Source of the DNA: Deferribacter desulfuricans SSM1
GTDB lineage: Bacteria > Chrysiogenota > Deferribacteres > Deferribacterales > Deferribacteraceae
Length of the DNA: 64,000 nt
Assembly (NCBI RefSeq): GCF_000010985.1
Contig: NC_013939.1
Location: forward strand, 1,083,501-1,147,500
Reading direction: 5' to 3'
The notes beneath the pieces are model-generated. The model saw nothing but the letters and a program-made list of their open reading frames with translations, was not told the origin of the DNA and did not search any database. Positions 18,841 to 27,121 of this stretch are shown here, one piece after another. Both the position numbers and the translations under genes were made by a program. Every line of letters starts with the position of its first letter. Positions within the stretch are counted from its first letter, which is position 1.

Positions 18841-20538
18841 ATGGTTTCTGCAAAGATTGGAGCGCTTTTATTAAGTGAGAATCTTATCACAGAGGAGCAA
18901 CTTGAAAAGGCTCTTGAAATTCAAAAAAAAGAAGGTGGTAGATTAGGTAGTATCCTGATTAAGTTGGGTTATGTGGATGAAAAGAAGATTGCTGAGTTTT
19001 TGAGTAAGCAGTATGGTGTTCCTTTTGTAGATTTAAAAGAGATTCAGGTTGATGACAAAATATTATCTTTGATTCCTCAAGAGATGATGCAAAAGTTTTT
19101 GGTAGTTCCTTTTGATAGAGAAGGGCAGACTTTAAAAGTGGCTATAGCTGATCCTTCAAATGTTTACGCAATGGAAGAATTAAGATTCCTAACTGGTTTT
19201 AATATTAAACCCTATGTTGCTGTTGAATCAGCTATCAGGGAATTTTTAGAAAAAAGGGGCAGTTCAGAATCAAATGTGTTAGCAGAATTTGAGGAGATGG
19301 ATTTAGAAGATTTAGAGTTTGAAGAGCTTGAGGAGGAAGAAAAAAGCGCTGAGGCATTGAAAAAAGAAGTAGAAGATACACCCGTTGTTAAATTGGTTAA
19401 TTATATACTAAATGAAGCAGTAAAACGTGGAGCATCTGATATACATGTAGAACCTTACGAAAAAGATTTTAGAGTTAGACTTAGGGTTGACGGGGTTATG
19501 CATGAATTGATACGACCCCCTAGAAAAATAAAAGATGCAGTTACTTCAAGGTTAAAAATTCTTGCAAATCTTGATATCGCAGAAAAAAGGTTACCTCAAG
19601 ATGGTAGGATTAAAATAAAACTTCAGGGTAGATCTATTGATATGAGGGTATCCACTTTGCCTGTGTTGTATGGCGAAAAAGTGGTGTTAAGGATACTGGA
19701 CAAATCTAATTTGCAATTAGATCTTGAAAAATTAGGGTTTGAAGAGAGCTCTTTGGAAAGGTTTATAAAAGCAATTGAGAGTCCATATGGTATGGTGTTG
19801 GTTACTGGGCCTACTGGTAGTGGTAAATCTACGACTCTTTATTCAGCTTTGAGTCGTTTGAATAAAGAAGAAGTAAATATAATGACTGCTGAAGATCCAG
19901 TTGAATACAATATCTTTGGTATTAATCAGGTGCAAATGAAAGAGGAGATTGGATTAAATTTTGCGGCAGCTTTGAGAAGTTTTTTGAGGCAAGACCCGGA
20001 TATTATAATGGTTGGTGAAATTAGAGATTATGAAACTGCTGAAATAGCTATAAAAGCTGCCCTTACCGGTCATTTAGTTTTGTCCACTTTACACACAAAT
20101 GATGCTCCCAGTACTGTTAATAGGTTATTAAATATGGGGATTGAACCATTTTTGGTTGCATCATCCACTGTGTTGATTTTGGCTCAAAGGTTAGCAAGAA
20201 AAATTTGTACCAAGTGTAAAACTGAGATTAATTTACCTAAAGAAGCTTTATTATCTGTTGGTTTTAGAAAGGATGAGATAGGTAAATTTAAAGTTTATAA
20301 AGGTAAAGGTTGTGATCATTGTAGTGGTACTGGTTATAAAGGAAGGGTTGCTCTATATGAAGTAATGGAAGTATCAGAGAATATACGAGAGCTTGTTTTA
20401 AGAGGTGCGAATGCTACTGAGATAAAGAAAATGGCAATCGATGAGGGGATGATAACTCTTAGGAGGAGTGGTTTGGAAAAAGTAAAAAAAGGTGTAACAA
20501 CCATAGAAGAGGTTGTAAGAGTAACCTTTGCAGATTAG
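18841..20538 (+). CDS. pilB: type IV pilus assembly ATPase PilB
   Basis: 565 residues. The N-terminal T2SSE_N domain (1-140) has GALLLSENLITEEQLEKAL. An acidic linker (~145-180) leads to the ATPase: Walker A GPTGSGKSTT begins at about residue 323, then LRQDPDIIMVGEIRD (Asp box and Walker B) and TGHLVLSTLHTNDAP (His box). Near the C-terminus a tetracysteine zinc site is visible (CTKC and CDHC). PilB hexamers drive pilus extension at the inner membrane. The order pilB-pilT-pilC-pilS matches pilus clusters of Geobacter-like bacteria. Confidence 0.95.
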   Translation: MVSAKIGALLLSENLITEEQLEKALEIQKKEGGRLGSILIKLGYVDEKKIAEFLSKQYGVPFVDLKEIQVDDKILSLIPQEMMQKFLVVPFDREGQTLKVAIADPSNVYAMEELRFLTGFNIKPYVAVESAIREFLEKRGSSESNVLAEFEEMDLEDLEFEELEEEEKSAEALKKEVEDTPVVKLVNYILNEAVKRGASDIHVEPYEKDFRVRLRVDGVMHELIRPPRKIKDAVTSRLKILANLDIAEKRLPQDGRIKIKLQGRSIDMRVSTLPVLYGEKVVLRILDKSNLQLDLEKLGFEESSLERFIKAIESPYGMVLVTGPTGSGKSTTLYSALSRLNKEEVNIMTAEDPVEYNIFGINQVQMKEEIGLNFAAALRSFLRQDPDIIMVGEIRDYETAEIAIKAALTGHLVLSTLHTNDAPSTVNRLLNMGIEPFLVASSTVLILAQRLARKICTKCKTEINLPKEALLSVGFRKDEIGKFKVYKGKGCDHCSGTGYKGRVALYEVMEVSENIRELVLRGANATEIKKMAIDEGMITLRRSGLEKVKKGVTTIEEVVRVTFAD

Positions 20539-20548
20539 GAGGGCGAAT

Positions 20549-21637
20549 ATGTATTCATTGCAGGATTTATTGAAAAAGATGATAGAAATTAATGCAAGTG
20601 ATTTACACATTACAGTTGGTACACAACCAGTTTATAGAGTAAATGGTGAGCTTGTAAGAATTGATGGGGAAGTTTTAACACCATCCGTTACAAAACAGAT
20701 GTGTTATTCTATATTGACAGAAGCTCAAAAGAAAAGATTTGAAGAGGAGTGGGAATTAGACTTCTCTTTTGGAATTAAAGGTGTGAGTAGGTTCAGGGCA
20801 AATATTTTTATGCAAAGAGGTGCAGTAGCTGCAGCTTTTAGAAGAATCCCTTATAAAGTTATGGGTTTTGAAGAGTTGGGATTGCCACCAATTATTAAAA
20901 CATTATGTGATAAACCGAGAGGACTCATATTAGTAACTGGGCCTACAGGGAGCGGGAAGTCTACAACACTTGCTGCTATGATTGATAAAATTAATAATGA
21001 GAAAAAAGTGCATATTATTACAATAGAAGACCCAATAGAATATCTTCATCCGCATAAACAGGCAGTTGTTAACCAAAGAGAAGTTCATGCCGATACTAAG
21101 TCTTTTATCACAGCATTGAAGTATATTTTAAGGCAAGACCCGGATGTTGTTTTAATAGGTGAGATGAGAGATTTAGAAACAATTGAAGCAGCTTTGACTG
21201 TATCTGAAACTGGTCACCTGACTTTTGGAACATTGCATACAAATAGTGCCGTACAAACTATTAACAGAATCATTGATGTTTTTCCTCCTCACCAGCAGCC
21301 ACAAATTAGGGCACAGCTGTCGTTTGTTTTAGAAGGGGTAATATGTCAACAGTTGCTACAGAGAGCAGATGGAAAAGGGAGAGTGCTTGCTTGTGAAGTT
21401 TTGATACCAAATCCAGCTATAAGAAATCTAATTAGAGAAGATAAATTACATCAAATTTACTCAATGATGCAAACTGGTCAGGAAGAGCATGGAATGATTA
21501 CAATGAGTCAATCGCTATATGAGCTTTATAAAAAAGGTCTTATAACTTATGAAGATGCAATTAATAGAGCAGTATACCCTGATGAAGTAAGAAATATGAT
21601 TGATCAAGGTGGAATTAAAAATAGAGGTAGATTTTAA
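20549..21637 (+). CDS. pilT: type IV pilus retraction ATPase PilT
   Basis: 362 residues from ATG 20,549, which has AGGAGG at 20,537-20,542. A TTG seven codons upstream is possible but has no such site and overlaps pilB. The sequence shows NASDLHITVGTQPVYRVNGEL at the start, Walker A GPTGSGKSTT at about residue 131, LRQDPDVVLIGEMRDLET, and the PilT-specific end AIRNLIREDKLHQIYSMMQTG. PilT powers pilus retraction and thereby twitching. It lies 10 bases after pilB. Confidence 0.96.
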   Translation: MYSLQDLLKKMIEINASDLHITVGTQPVYRVNGELVRIDGEVLTPSVTKQMCYSILTEAQKKRFEEEWELDFSFGIKGVSRFRANIFMQRGAVAAAFRRIPYKVMGFEELGLPPIIKTLCDKPRGLILVTGPTGSGKSTTLAAMIDKINNEKKVHIITIEDPIEYLHPHKQAVVNQREVHADTKSFITALKYILRQDPDVVLIGEMRDLETIEAALTVSETGHLTFGTLHTNSAVQTINRIIDVFPPHQQPQIRAQLSFVLEGVICQQLLQRADGKGRVLACEVLIPNPAIRNLIREDKLHQIYSMMQTGQEEHGMITMSQSLYELYKKGLITYEDAINRAVYPDEVRNMIDQGGIKNRGRF

Positions 21638-21654
21638 AATAAAGGGGTTAAAAG

Positions 21655-22863
21655 ATGGCTAAATTTATTTACAAAGGTAAAGATAGTTTGGGGAAGCCTG
21701 TTTCTGGTATCATAGAAGCAAAGAATAAGCAAGAGGCAATGAATACCCTTAAATCTCGCAAGATTGAAATATATGAATTGAAAATGGACTGGAAGAATAT
21801 AGAATTATCATTTGGTGAGAAAATTACAGATATGGATGTTGTAGTGGCTACAAGGCAGCTTGCAACAATGATAAATGCTGGTTTGCCAATTGTTAGAGCA
21901 CTCGACATCATTTCAGCGCAAACACCTAAGAAAAAATTTCGTAAGATATTTTTAGAGATAAAAGAGGATATTGAGCAGGGGCAATCTTTTAGTAGAGCCT
22001 TAGAAAAACATAAAAATATTTTTGGTGATTTGTATATAAATATGGTAGCAGCTGGTGAGGCTGGTGGTTTATTGGATGATATTCTTGATAGATTATCTCA
22101 ATATATGGAAAAGGCAATTTCTCTTAAAAGAAAAGTAAAATCAGCTATGATGTACCCTTCTATAGTATTAATTGTTGCTGTTTTAGTTGTTTGGGGTTTG
22201 ATGGTATTTATTATCCCAAAATTTAAAGAAATGTATGAGGGTTTTGGAGGACAATTGCCTGCCTTGACACAGTTTACAATAGCTATGAGTAATTTTTTAT
22301 CAAGCTGGTATGGTGGTGGATTAATTTTTGGAGGTTTGATTGTTACTGTTGTTACTATTGGCATAATTTATAAAAAATCTGAAAAAGGTAGATATTTCTT
22401 TGATAAACTTTTATTAAAAGTACCCAAGATAGGTGATTTAATTAGAAAAGTAGCCATATCAAAGTTTGCAAGGACATTTGGTACATTATTAAGCAGTGGG
22501 GTTGCCATATTAGATGCCCTTGATATAGTTGCTAAAACAAGTGGTAATAAGGTTATTGAAAAGCATTTGTTGAAAAGTAAAGTAGATATTGAAGCAGGTA
22601 AAACTGTTGTCCAGCCACTTGAAAAAGCTGGGGTTTTCCCACCAATGGTGACCCAGATGATAGCTGTTGGTGAGGAAACTGGTGCTCTAGATAAAATGCT
22701 TACAAAAATTGCTGACTTTTACGATGATGAGGTAGATAGAACAGTTGAAGGTTTAACTAAAATGATAGAGCCAATGCTTATGATTTTTGTGGGTGGTGCA
22801 GTTGGTTTTGTAATTATTGCTATGTACTTACCTATCTTTAAGCTTGGTTCTGTGGTTGGATGA
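21655..22863 (+). CDS. pilC: type IV pilus inner-membrane platform protein PilC
   Basis: 402 residues with the duplicated T2SSF domain. Repeat one holds FARTF-like RQLATMINAGLPIVRALDI (residues ~65-85) and GEAGGLLDDILDRLSQYME. Repeat two holds FARTFGTLLSSGVAILDALD (~275-295) and GEETGALDKMLTKIADFYDDE. Three transmembrane segments are visible at about 170-192, 220-240 and 375-397. PilC couples the cytoplasmic motors to pilin assembly. Its stop overlaps the kinase start (ATGA). Confidence 0.96.
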   Translation: MAKFIYKGKDSLGKPVSGIIEAKNKQEAMNTLKSRKIEIYELKMDWKNIELSFGEKITDMDVVVATRQLATMINAGLPIVRALDIISAQTPKKKFRKIFLEIKEDIEQGQSFSRALEKHKNIFGDLYINMVAAGEAGGLLDDILDRLSQYMEKAISLKRKVKSAMMYPSIVLIVAVLVVWGLMVFIIPKFKEMYEGFGGQLPALTQFTIAMSNFLSSWYGGGLIFGGLIVTVVTIGIIYKKSEKGRYFFDKLLLKVPKIGDLIRKVAISKFARTFGTLLSSGVAILDALDIVAKTSGNKVIEKHLLKSKVDIEAGKTVVQPLEKAGVFPPMVTQMIAVGEETGALDKMLTKIADFYDDEVDRTVEGLTKMIEPMLMIFVGGAVGFVIIAMYLPIFKLGSVVG

Positions 22864-24380
22864 TAAAAACAAAAAACAGTAAAGTTAGTGGCTCAATATT
22901 CAATCTAACTTTAATTAATAATATTATTTTACTGATAAGGTTAGTAATATTTTATCTTATTTTTTTATTCACTTACTTTAGTAATCAGGTAAATTTTATC
23001 GTAAATGAGCTAATCATTTTGGCAATTTTTATAGCATTTATGACATTGATTGTCTTTATTATGAATTATACTCTAGACAGTAAACATGTATTAATATTTC
23101 AATCGTTATTTGATACTTTTTTAATCACTTACCTTATGTATCGCACAAACTTTTTAGATAGCCCTTATATTATATTTTTTGCCTTTATAATAGGTTATTT
23201 ATCGTTTGTTTTCGGATATAAATTAGGTATTTTAGGTCTCTTAGAATTTATATTTTCTTCATTTGTATTATTATACATTTTTCAGGCTGATAAAAATATA
23301 AATTTTACTTATTTATCATATCAGTTTCAGTATATTTTTGCCTTTTTACTTATTTATATTCTAACTTCTTATTTACATTTCCTGTATAAGAAAAGACTTA
23401 GGGAATATGAAGAGTTACATGACATTCACGAATTGATTGTCAAAAATATAGGTATTGGGATCACATTATTAGATAATAACAATAAAATAGTATCGCTTAA
23501 TGATGCAGGTAAAAAGATATTAGGTATCAATGAAAGAATTGTTGGTAAGAGCTTAAAACAGTTTGGTTTTGATATCTCAGAAGATAAAAGAGAAGATATT
23601 TTAGAATTTAATAATAAATTTATTGGTTATAGAGTTCAGGATTTTACTAATGAATCTAATAAAAAAGTTGGGAAGCTATTAATATTTCAGGATGTTACTG
23701 AGAAAGAAAATCTTAAAATTGAACTTGAAAGAAAACAGAAATTAGCAAATTTAGGTCAGTTTTCTACAATAGTTGCTCATGAAATAAAAAACCCTCTTGG
23801 TGCAATCAAAGGGAGTATTCAAATAATAAAGAAGCAAATACCTAATAAAAAGCTAGTTGATATATTAGAAAGAGAAATTAATAAGCTTGATATGATACTA
23901 AATAATTTACTTTATTTTAGTAAACCTGCTAAAAAGAGTAAAGAGTACATTTATATATGTGATTTTATTGATAGTTTTATAAATTATTTTAGAATTAATG
24001 AGCTTTTTGAGGAATTAACTTTTGATTTAGATTTACAAGAAAATTATAAAATTCTAATAACAGAATTAGAATTAAGACAGATTTTTTGGAATTTGATAAT
24101 AAACTCTTATGAAGTAAAAAATGATGCAAAAATTGCTATTAAAACTTTCAGCGATGATAAGTATAATTATTTAATATATACTGATAATGGGCCAGGTATT
24201 TCTGATGAAATATTGGAAAATGTTTTAAAACCTTTTTATTCAACCAAAAAAAATGGCACTGGGTTGGGGTTGTATATAATTAGTGAAATATGTAAAAAAA
24301 ACAATATAATGTTTAAACTTTATTCAAACTCAGAGTTTACAGGTTTTAAGATAGAATTTAAAACTGAAAAACTTTTTTAA
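22860..24380 (+). CDS. PilS-like membrane sensor histidine kinase
   Basis: 506 residues. Six hydrophobic segments fill residues ~12-180, as in PilS. A PAS-like domain follows (IGIGITLLDNNNKIVSLNDA, ~197-216), then the dimerisation domain with phosphoacceptor H307 in VAHEIKNPLGAIKG, and an ATP-binding domain ending in GTGLGLYIISEI. PilS senses pilin in the membrane and activates PilR for pilin transcription. The gene overlaps pilC (ATGA), so it belongs to the pilus operon. No response regulator follows; a PilR-like gene is at 5,117. The 3' end is one base from the convergent Rrf2 gene. Confidence 0.88.
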   Translation: MIKTKNSKVSGSIFNLTLINNIILLIRLVIFYLIFLFTYFSNQVNFIVNELIILAIFIAFMTLIVFIMNYTLDSKHVLIFQSLFDTFLITYLMYRTNFLDSPYIIFFAFIIGYLSFVFGYKLGILGLLEFIFSSFVLLYIFQADKNINFTYLSYQFQYIFAFLLIYILTSYLHFLYKKRLREYEELHDIHELIVKNIGIGITLLDNNNKIVSLNDAGKKILGINERIVGKSLKQFGFDISEDKREDILEFNNKFIGYRVQDFTNESNKKVGKLLIFQDVTEKENLKIELERKQKLANLGQFSTIVAHEIKNPLGAIKGSIQIIKKQIPNKKLVDILEREINKLDMILNNLLYFSKPAKKSKEYIYICDFIDSFINYFRINELFEELTFDLDLQENYKILITELELRQIFWNLIINSYEVKNDAKIAIKTFSDDKYNYLIYTDNGPGISDEILENVLKPFYSTKKNGTGLGLYIISEICKKNNIMFKLYSNSEFTGFKIEFKTEKLF

Positions 24381-24381
24381 A

Positions 24382-24786
24382 TTATTTGTTTGTTAACAGG
24401 TCCTTGAGGGTATAATTTTTTAACTCTTTAACAAAATTATTTTTAATTTTTGCTAATACATTGTTTATTTTGCAGATATCTGATCTTTTACACACTTCTG
24501 GTTTGTCAATACATTCATTTATGTATACATCGCCGTCTATAGCTGTAACTATATCGTAAAGAGTGATTTCTTCAGGAGATTTACTCAACTTAAATCCACC
24601 TTTTTTCCCTTTTGATGAATCCAACAACCCGTTTTTGGCCAAAGTCTGTAGTATTTTCCCCAAAAAACTATCAGGTATATCACATATTTCAGACAATTCA
24701 CTTCTCATGAAGGTTTTATCTTTATCACTTGACGCAATAAATAACATTACTCTTAATGCATAATCAGCTGCTTTTGTTAATTTCAT
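24382..24786 (-). CDS. Rrf2-family transcriptional regulator, probably Fe-S sensing
   Basis: 134 residues. The winged helix is typical (MKLTKAADYALRVMLFIA, IPDSFLGKILQTLAKNGLL, KGKKGGFKLSKSPEEITLYDI). C92, C99 and C105 have spacing close to the three cluster ligands of IscR and NsrR, so it probably binds an Fe-S cluster and senses iron-sulfur status, NO or redox state. GAGGT precedes the start. Its promoter overlaps a near-perfect palindrome, which suggests autoregulation. Among the genes up to 37.4 kb it is the only one on this strand. Targets cannot be deduced from the window; the divergent lipoprotein gene is one candidate. Confidence 0.9.
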   Translation of the reverse strand: MKLTKAADYALRVMLFIASSDKDKTFMRSELSEICDIPDSFLGKILQTLAKNGLLDSSKGKKGGFKLSKSPEEITLYDIVTAIDGDVYINECIDKPEVCKRSDICKINNVLAKIKNNFVKELKNYTLKDLLTNK

Positions 24787-24798
24787 AATAATTACCTC

Positions 24799-24833
24799 AT
24801 ATTAGGATTAAAATACTCTTTTTATCTTAATAT
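24799..24833. promoter_or_regulatory. palindromic operator candidate for the Rrf2 regulator
   Basis: Two 15-base arms, ATATTAGGATTAAAA and TTTTTATCTTAATAT, are inverted repeats matching at 13 of 15 positions around a 5-base centre. The dyad ends 13 bases before the Rrf2 start codon and covers the -10 element and spacer of its promoter. Length and position suit an Rrf2 dimer site that represses its own gene. Confidence 0.6.
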
Positions 24834-24838
24834 GTCAA
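24810..24838 (-). promoter_or_regulatory. sigma-70-type promoter of the Rrf2 gene
   Basis: Read on the minus strand: a perfect -35 TTGACA (24,838-24,833), a 17-base spacer and -10 TATTTT (24,815-24,810). The transcript would have a short leader with GAGGT before the ATG at 24,786. Confidence 0.6.
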
Positions 24839-24889
24839 ATTATTTTTTAATGAACAAAAGATATTACAATTGTCAGTTTAACTATCTAG

Positions 24890-24918
24890 TTGAAAAATAT
24901 TATAAAAAAAGTTAGTAT
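24890..24918 (+). promoter_or_regulatory. sigma-70-type promoter of the DUF3568 lipoprotein gene
   Basis: TTGAAA at 24,890-24,895, a 17-base spacer and TAGTAT at 24,913-24,918, followed by GGAGGA seven bases before the ATG at 24,952. Each hexamer matches consensus at four of six positions. It would start the long rightward run that includes tldE, prfB and alr. Confidence 0.45.
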
Positions 24919-24951
24919 TATTAAAAGTAGACATCAATACTGGAGGATGGT

Positions 24952-25350
24952 ATGCAAAAAATATTAGTTATTATAGTTGCTTGTTTTATTTTAGGATCTA
25001 CTGTCTCTTGTGTAGCACCTGTAGTTGTTGCTGCTGGAGCAGGTGCTGGTGCAACATATAGTTTGACTGCAGATGGTGTATCAGATAATTTCCCAATTTC
25101 TAAAGAGAGAGCAGTGGAGGTATTTTCTCAAATAATAAAAAATGAAAATGGGAAATTGATTCTTGTTTCAATATCAGAGGGCAAAATAGACGCTGAAATT
25201 GGAAAGAAAAAAATATATTTTAGGGCTAAACCTTTAACATCAAACGCTACTAAAGTTGTAATTAAAGCAAGGAAGGGTTATAATTTATTACCTGATAAAG
25301 ATACTGCTGTAGAGTTATTCAAGAAATTCGTAAAGGTTGTAAATGGTTAG
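24952..25350 (+). CDS. DUF3568 family lipoprotein
   Basis: 132 residues. The signal peptide (MQKILVIIVACFILGS) ends in TVSC with C20 as the likely lipidated cysteine. The mature start is alanine- and glycine-rich (VVVAAGAGAGATYSL), then a small alpha/beta domain similar to DUF3568. It is probably anchored in the inner leaflet of the outer membrane or in the inner membrane, function unknown. The gene has its own promoter and a strong GGAGGA site, and overlaps the acetyltransferase gene by 8 bases. Confidence 0.8.
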   Translation: MQKILVIIVACFILGSTVSCVAPVVVAAGAGAGATYSLTADGVSDNFPISKERAVEVFSQIIKNENGKLILVSISEGKIDAEIGKKKIYFRAKPLTSNATKVVIKARKGYNLLPDKDTAVELFKKFVKVVNG

Positions 25351-25792
25351 AAATGCATTGATGACAGATGCTAAATTTATACAGGATTTAGTGAATAGTT
25401 ATGCAAAAGATGGTATGATGCTACCTTTAAGCATAAATGAGGTATATGAAAATATTCTTAAGTATTTTGTATATGAAGAAGATGGGAAAGTTATTGGTTG
25501 TTGCGCTCTATATCCATCATGGGAGGATTTAGCTGAAATAAGGTCATTGGCAGTAGATAAAAATTTGCATAAAAAAGGGGTCGGTAGAATTTTAGTAGAA
25601 AAATGTATTGAAAAAGCAAAGGAAATTGGTGTTAAAAAAATTTTTGCTTTAACCTATCAAATTGAATTTTTTGCCAAATTGGGATTTAGAGTTGTAGATA
25701 AAAATGAATTACCAAAAAAGATTTGGTCGGATTGTTTAAAATGTTGTAAATTCCCAGATTGTGATGAAACTGCAATGATCAAGGAGATATAG
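25343..25792 (+). CDS. argA: GNAT acetyltransferase, N-acetylglutamate synthase type
   Basis: 149-residue single GNAT domain. The acetyl-CoA loop is visible in EIRSLAVDKNLHKKGVGRIL (residues ~66-85), and the family ending includes AKLGFRVVDKNELPKKIWSD and a cysteine-rich CLKCCKFPDCDETA. This pattern is that of the short ArgA-type synthases of Deltaproteobacteria, which acetylate glutamate for arginine synthesis. No other arginine genes are near, so the assignment rests on sequence only. It overlaps the lipoprotein gene by 8 bases, and tldE starts one base after its stop. Confidence 0.8.
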   Translation: MVRNALMTDAKFIQDLVNSYAKDGMMLPLSINEVYENILKYFVYEEDGKVIGCCALYPSWEDLAEIRSLAVDKNLHKKGVGRILVEKCIEKAKEIGVKKIFALTYQIEFFAKLGFRVVDKNELPKKIWSDCLKCCKFPDCDETAMIKEI

Positions 25793-27112
25793 ATGAATTA
25801 TTTGGATATTATAGAGTATGGTTTAAAATTGTATGATGATATCACAGTTTTAATAATAGAAAATGAAAGGAAAAAGGTTTCTGTAAAGCAGGGGGAGATA
25901 GAGGATTATAATATTGATAAAAGCAGGGATCATTTTATAAGATTGCTTAAGGATGGAAAACACTATGCTTTTAGGGTTTCTGAAGGCTCTTTTAATGATA
26001 TAAAAAACATGTTAAATGAAGTAAAGGATGTTTTTGTCTATCTTCCTAAAGATAATTATCAGTTATTATGTAGCGATGATAAATACGAGAATCAACTTTA
26101 TCTAAAAGATAACAGTTATGAGCAATTTAGTACAAATCTGTTATTAAATACTGCATTAGAAATTGAAGCTAATGCATTAAATTATAGTGATTTTATTAAA
26201 AAGGTTAGGTTCACAAGTTTTTCAGCAAATCTTGAAAAAAGGCATATAATTTTTTCTAATGGAGAAGTTTTACTTGAAGAAACAACCTCATTTAGTGGTT
26301 CGACATATGTTGTTGCTGAAGATGGGAATGATTCGCAGAGTGGTTATGATTTTTTAAGTACAGTTTTCTACGATGATTTTGATTATAATATGGTAGGTCA
26401 AAGAGCTGCCAGAGAAGCAGTGGATTTACTGGGTAGCAAAAAACTCAAAAGTGGAAAATATTATATCGTTTTTAAAAATAGTGTGATGGCAGAATTTTTA
26501 GATTTGATAGCTGAGCTGGTAAATGCAGAGAATATTTTGAAAAATAAAAGCTTTTTAAAAAATAAAATTGGTGAAAATATCACCTCTAAGATTATTAACC
26601 TTTATGATGATTCGAAGATGGAAGGATGCGTTGGTAGTTATTATTTTGATGATGAAGGGGTCGCTGGAGGAAAAACAGAAATATTTAAAGATGGCTTATT
26701 ACAAGGGTATTTACACAATAGTTATACATCAAAAAAATTAAATCATAAGAATACTGGGAATGCTTCTATATCTGGGAGTGGTAAATTAGGTATAAGCCCG
26801 TCCAACCTAATTTTAACTGGAGAAAATATTGTATCTTTTGATGAAATTGGTAAATTTGATAATGTTTTGTTTGTTACCGAGGTTATGGGGATGCATATGG
26901 CTGATCCAATTAGTGGTAATTTCTCTATTGGTATTAATGGAACTTATTATAAAAATGGAGAAAAAATCACTCCTTTTGGTGAGTTAGTTTTAACAGGCAA
27001 TTTAGCAGATTTGCTATACAATGTAATTGCTATATTTGATGACGCAAGAGATTTTGGTGGCGTTATAACGCCTTCTGTTATGTTTGATAAATTTACAGTT
27101 AGTGGTTCTTAA
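25793..27112 (+). CDS. pmbA: TldE/PmbA family metalloprotease partner
   Basis: 439 residues. Shared TldD/PmbA segments include EGCVGSYYFDDEGVAGGKTEI and SGNFSIGINGTYYKNGEK. The position of the TldD zinc motif is occupied by AEFLDLIAEL without HExxxH, as usual for TldE, so this should be the non-catalytic partner of TldD encoded at 13,213. The pair would act as a cytoplasmic heterodimeric protease. AAGGAGATAG precedes the start. It lies 9 bases before the prfB start codon. Confidence 0.9.
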   Translation: MNYLDIIEYGLKLYDDITVLIIENERKKVSVKQGEIEDYNIDKSRDHFIRLLKDGKHYAFRVSEGSFNDIKNMLNEVKDVFVYLPKDNYQLLCSDDKYENQLYLKDNSYEQFSTNLLLNTALEIEANALNYSDFIKKVRFTSFSANLEKRHIIFSNGEVLLEETTSFSGSTYVVAEDGNDSQSGYDFLSTVFYDDFDYNMVGQRAAREAVDLLGSKKLKSGKYYIVFKNSVMAEFLDLIAELVNAENILKNKSFLKNKIGENITSKIINLYDDSKMEGCVGSYYFDDEGVAGGKTEIFKDGLLQGYLHNSYTSKKLNHKNTGNASISGSGKLGISPSNLILTGENIVSFDEIGKFDNVLFVTEVMGMHMADPISGNFSIGINGTYYKNGEKITPFGELVLTGNLADLLYNVIAIFDDARDFGGVITPSVMFDKFTVSGS

Positions 27113-27121
27113 GAGGTGAAT

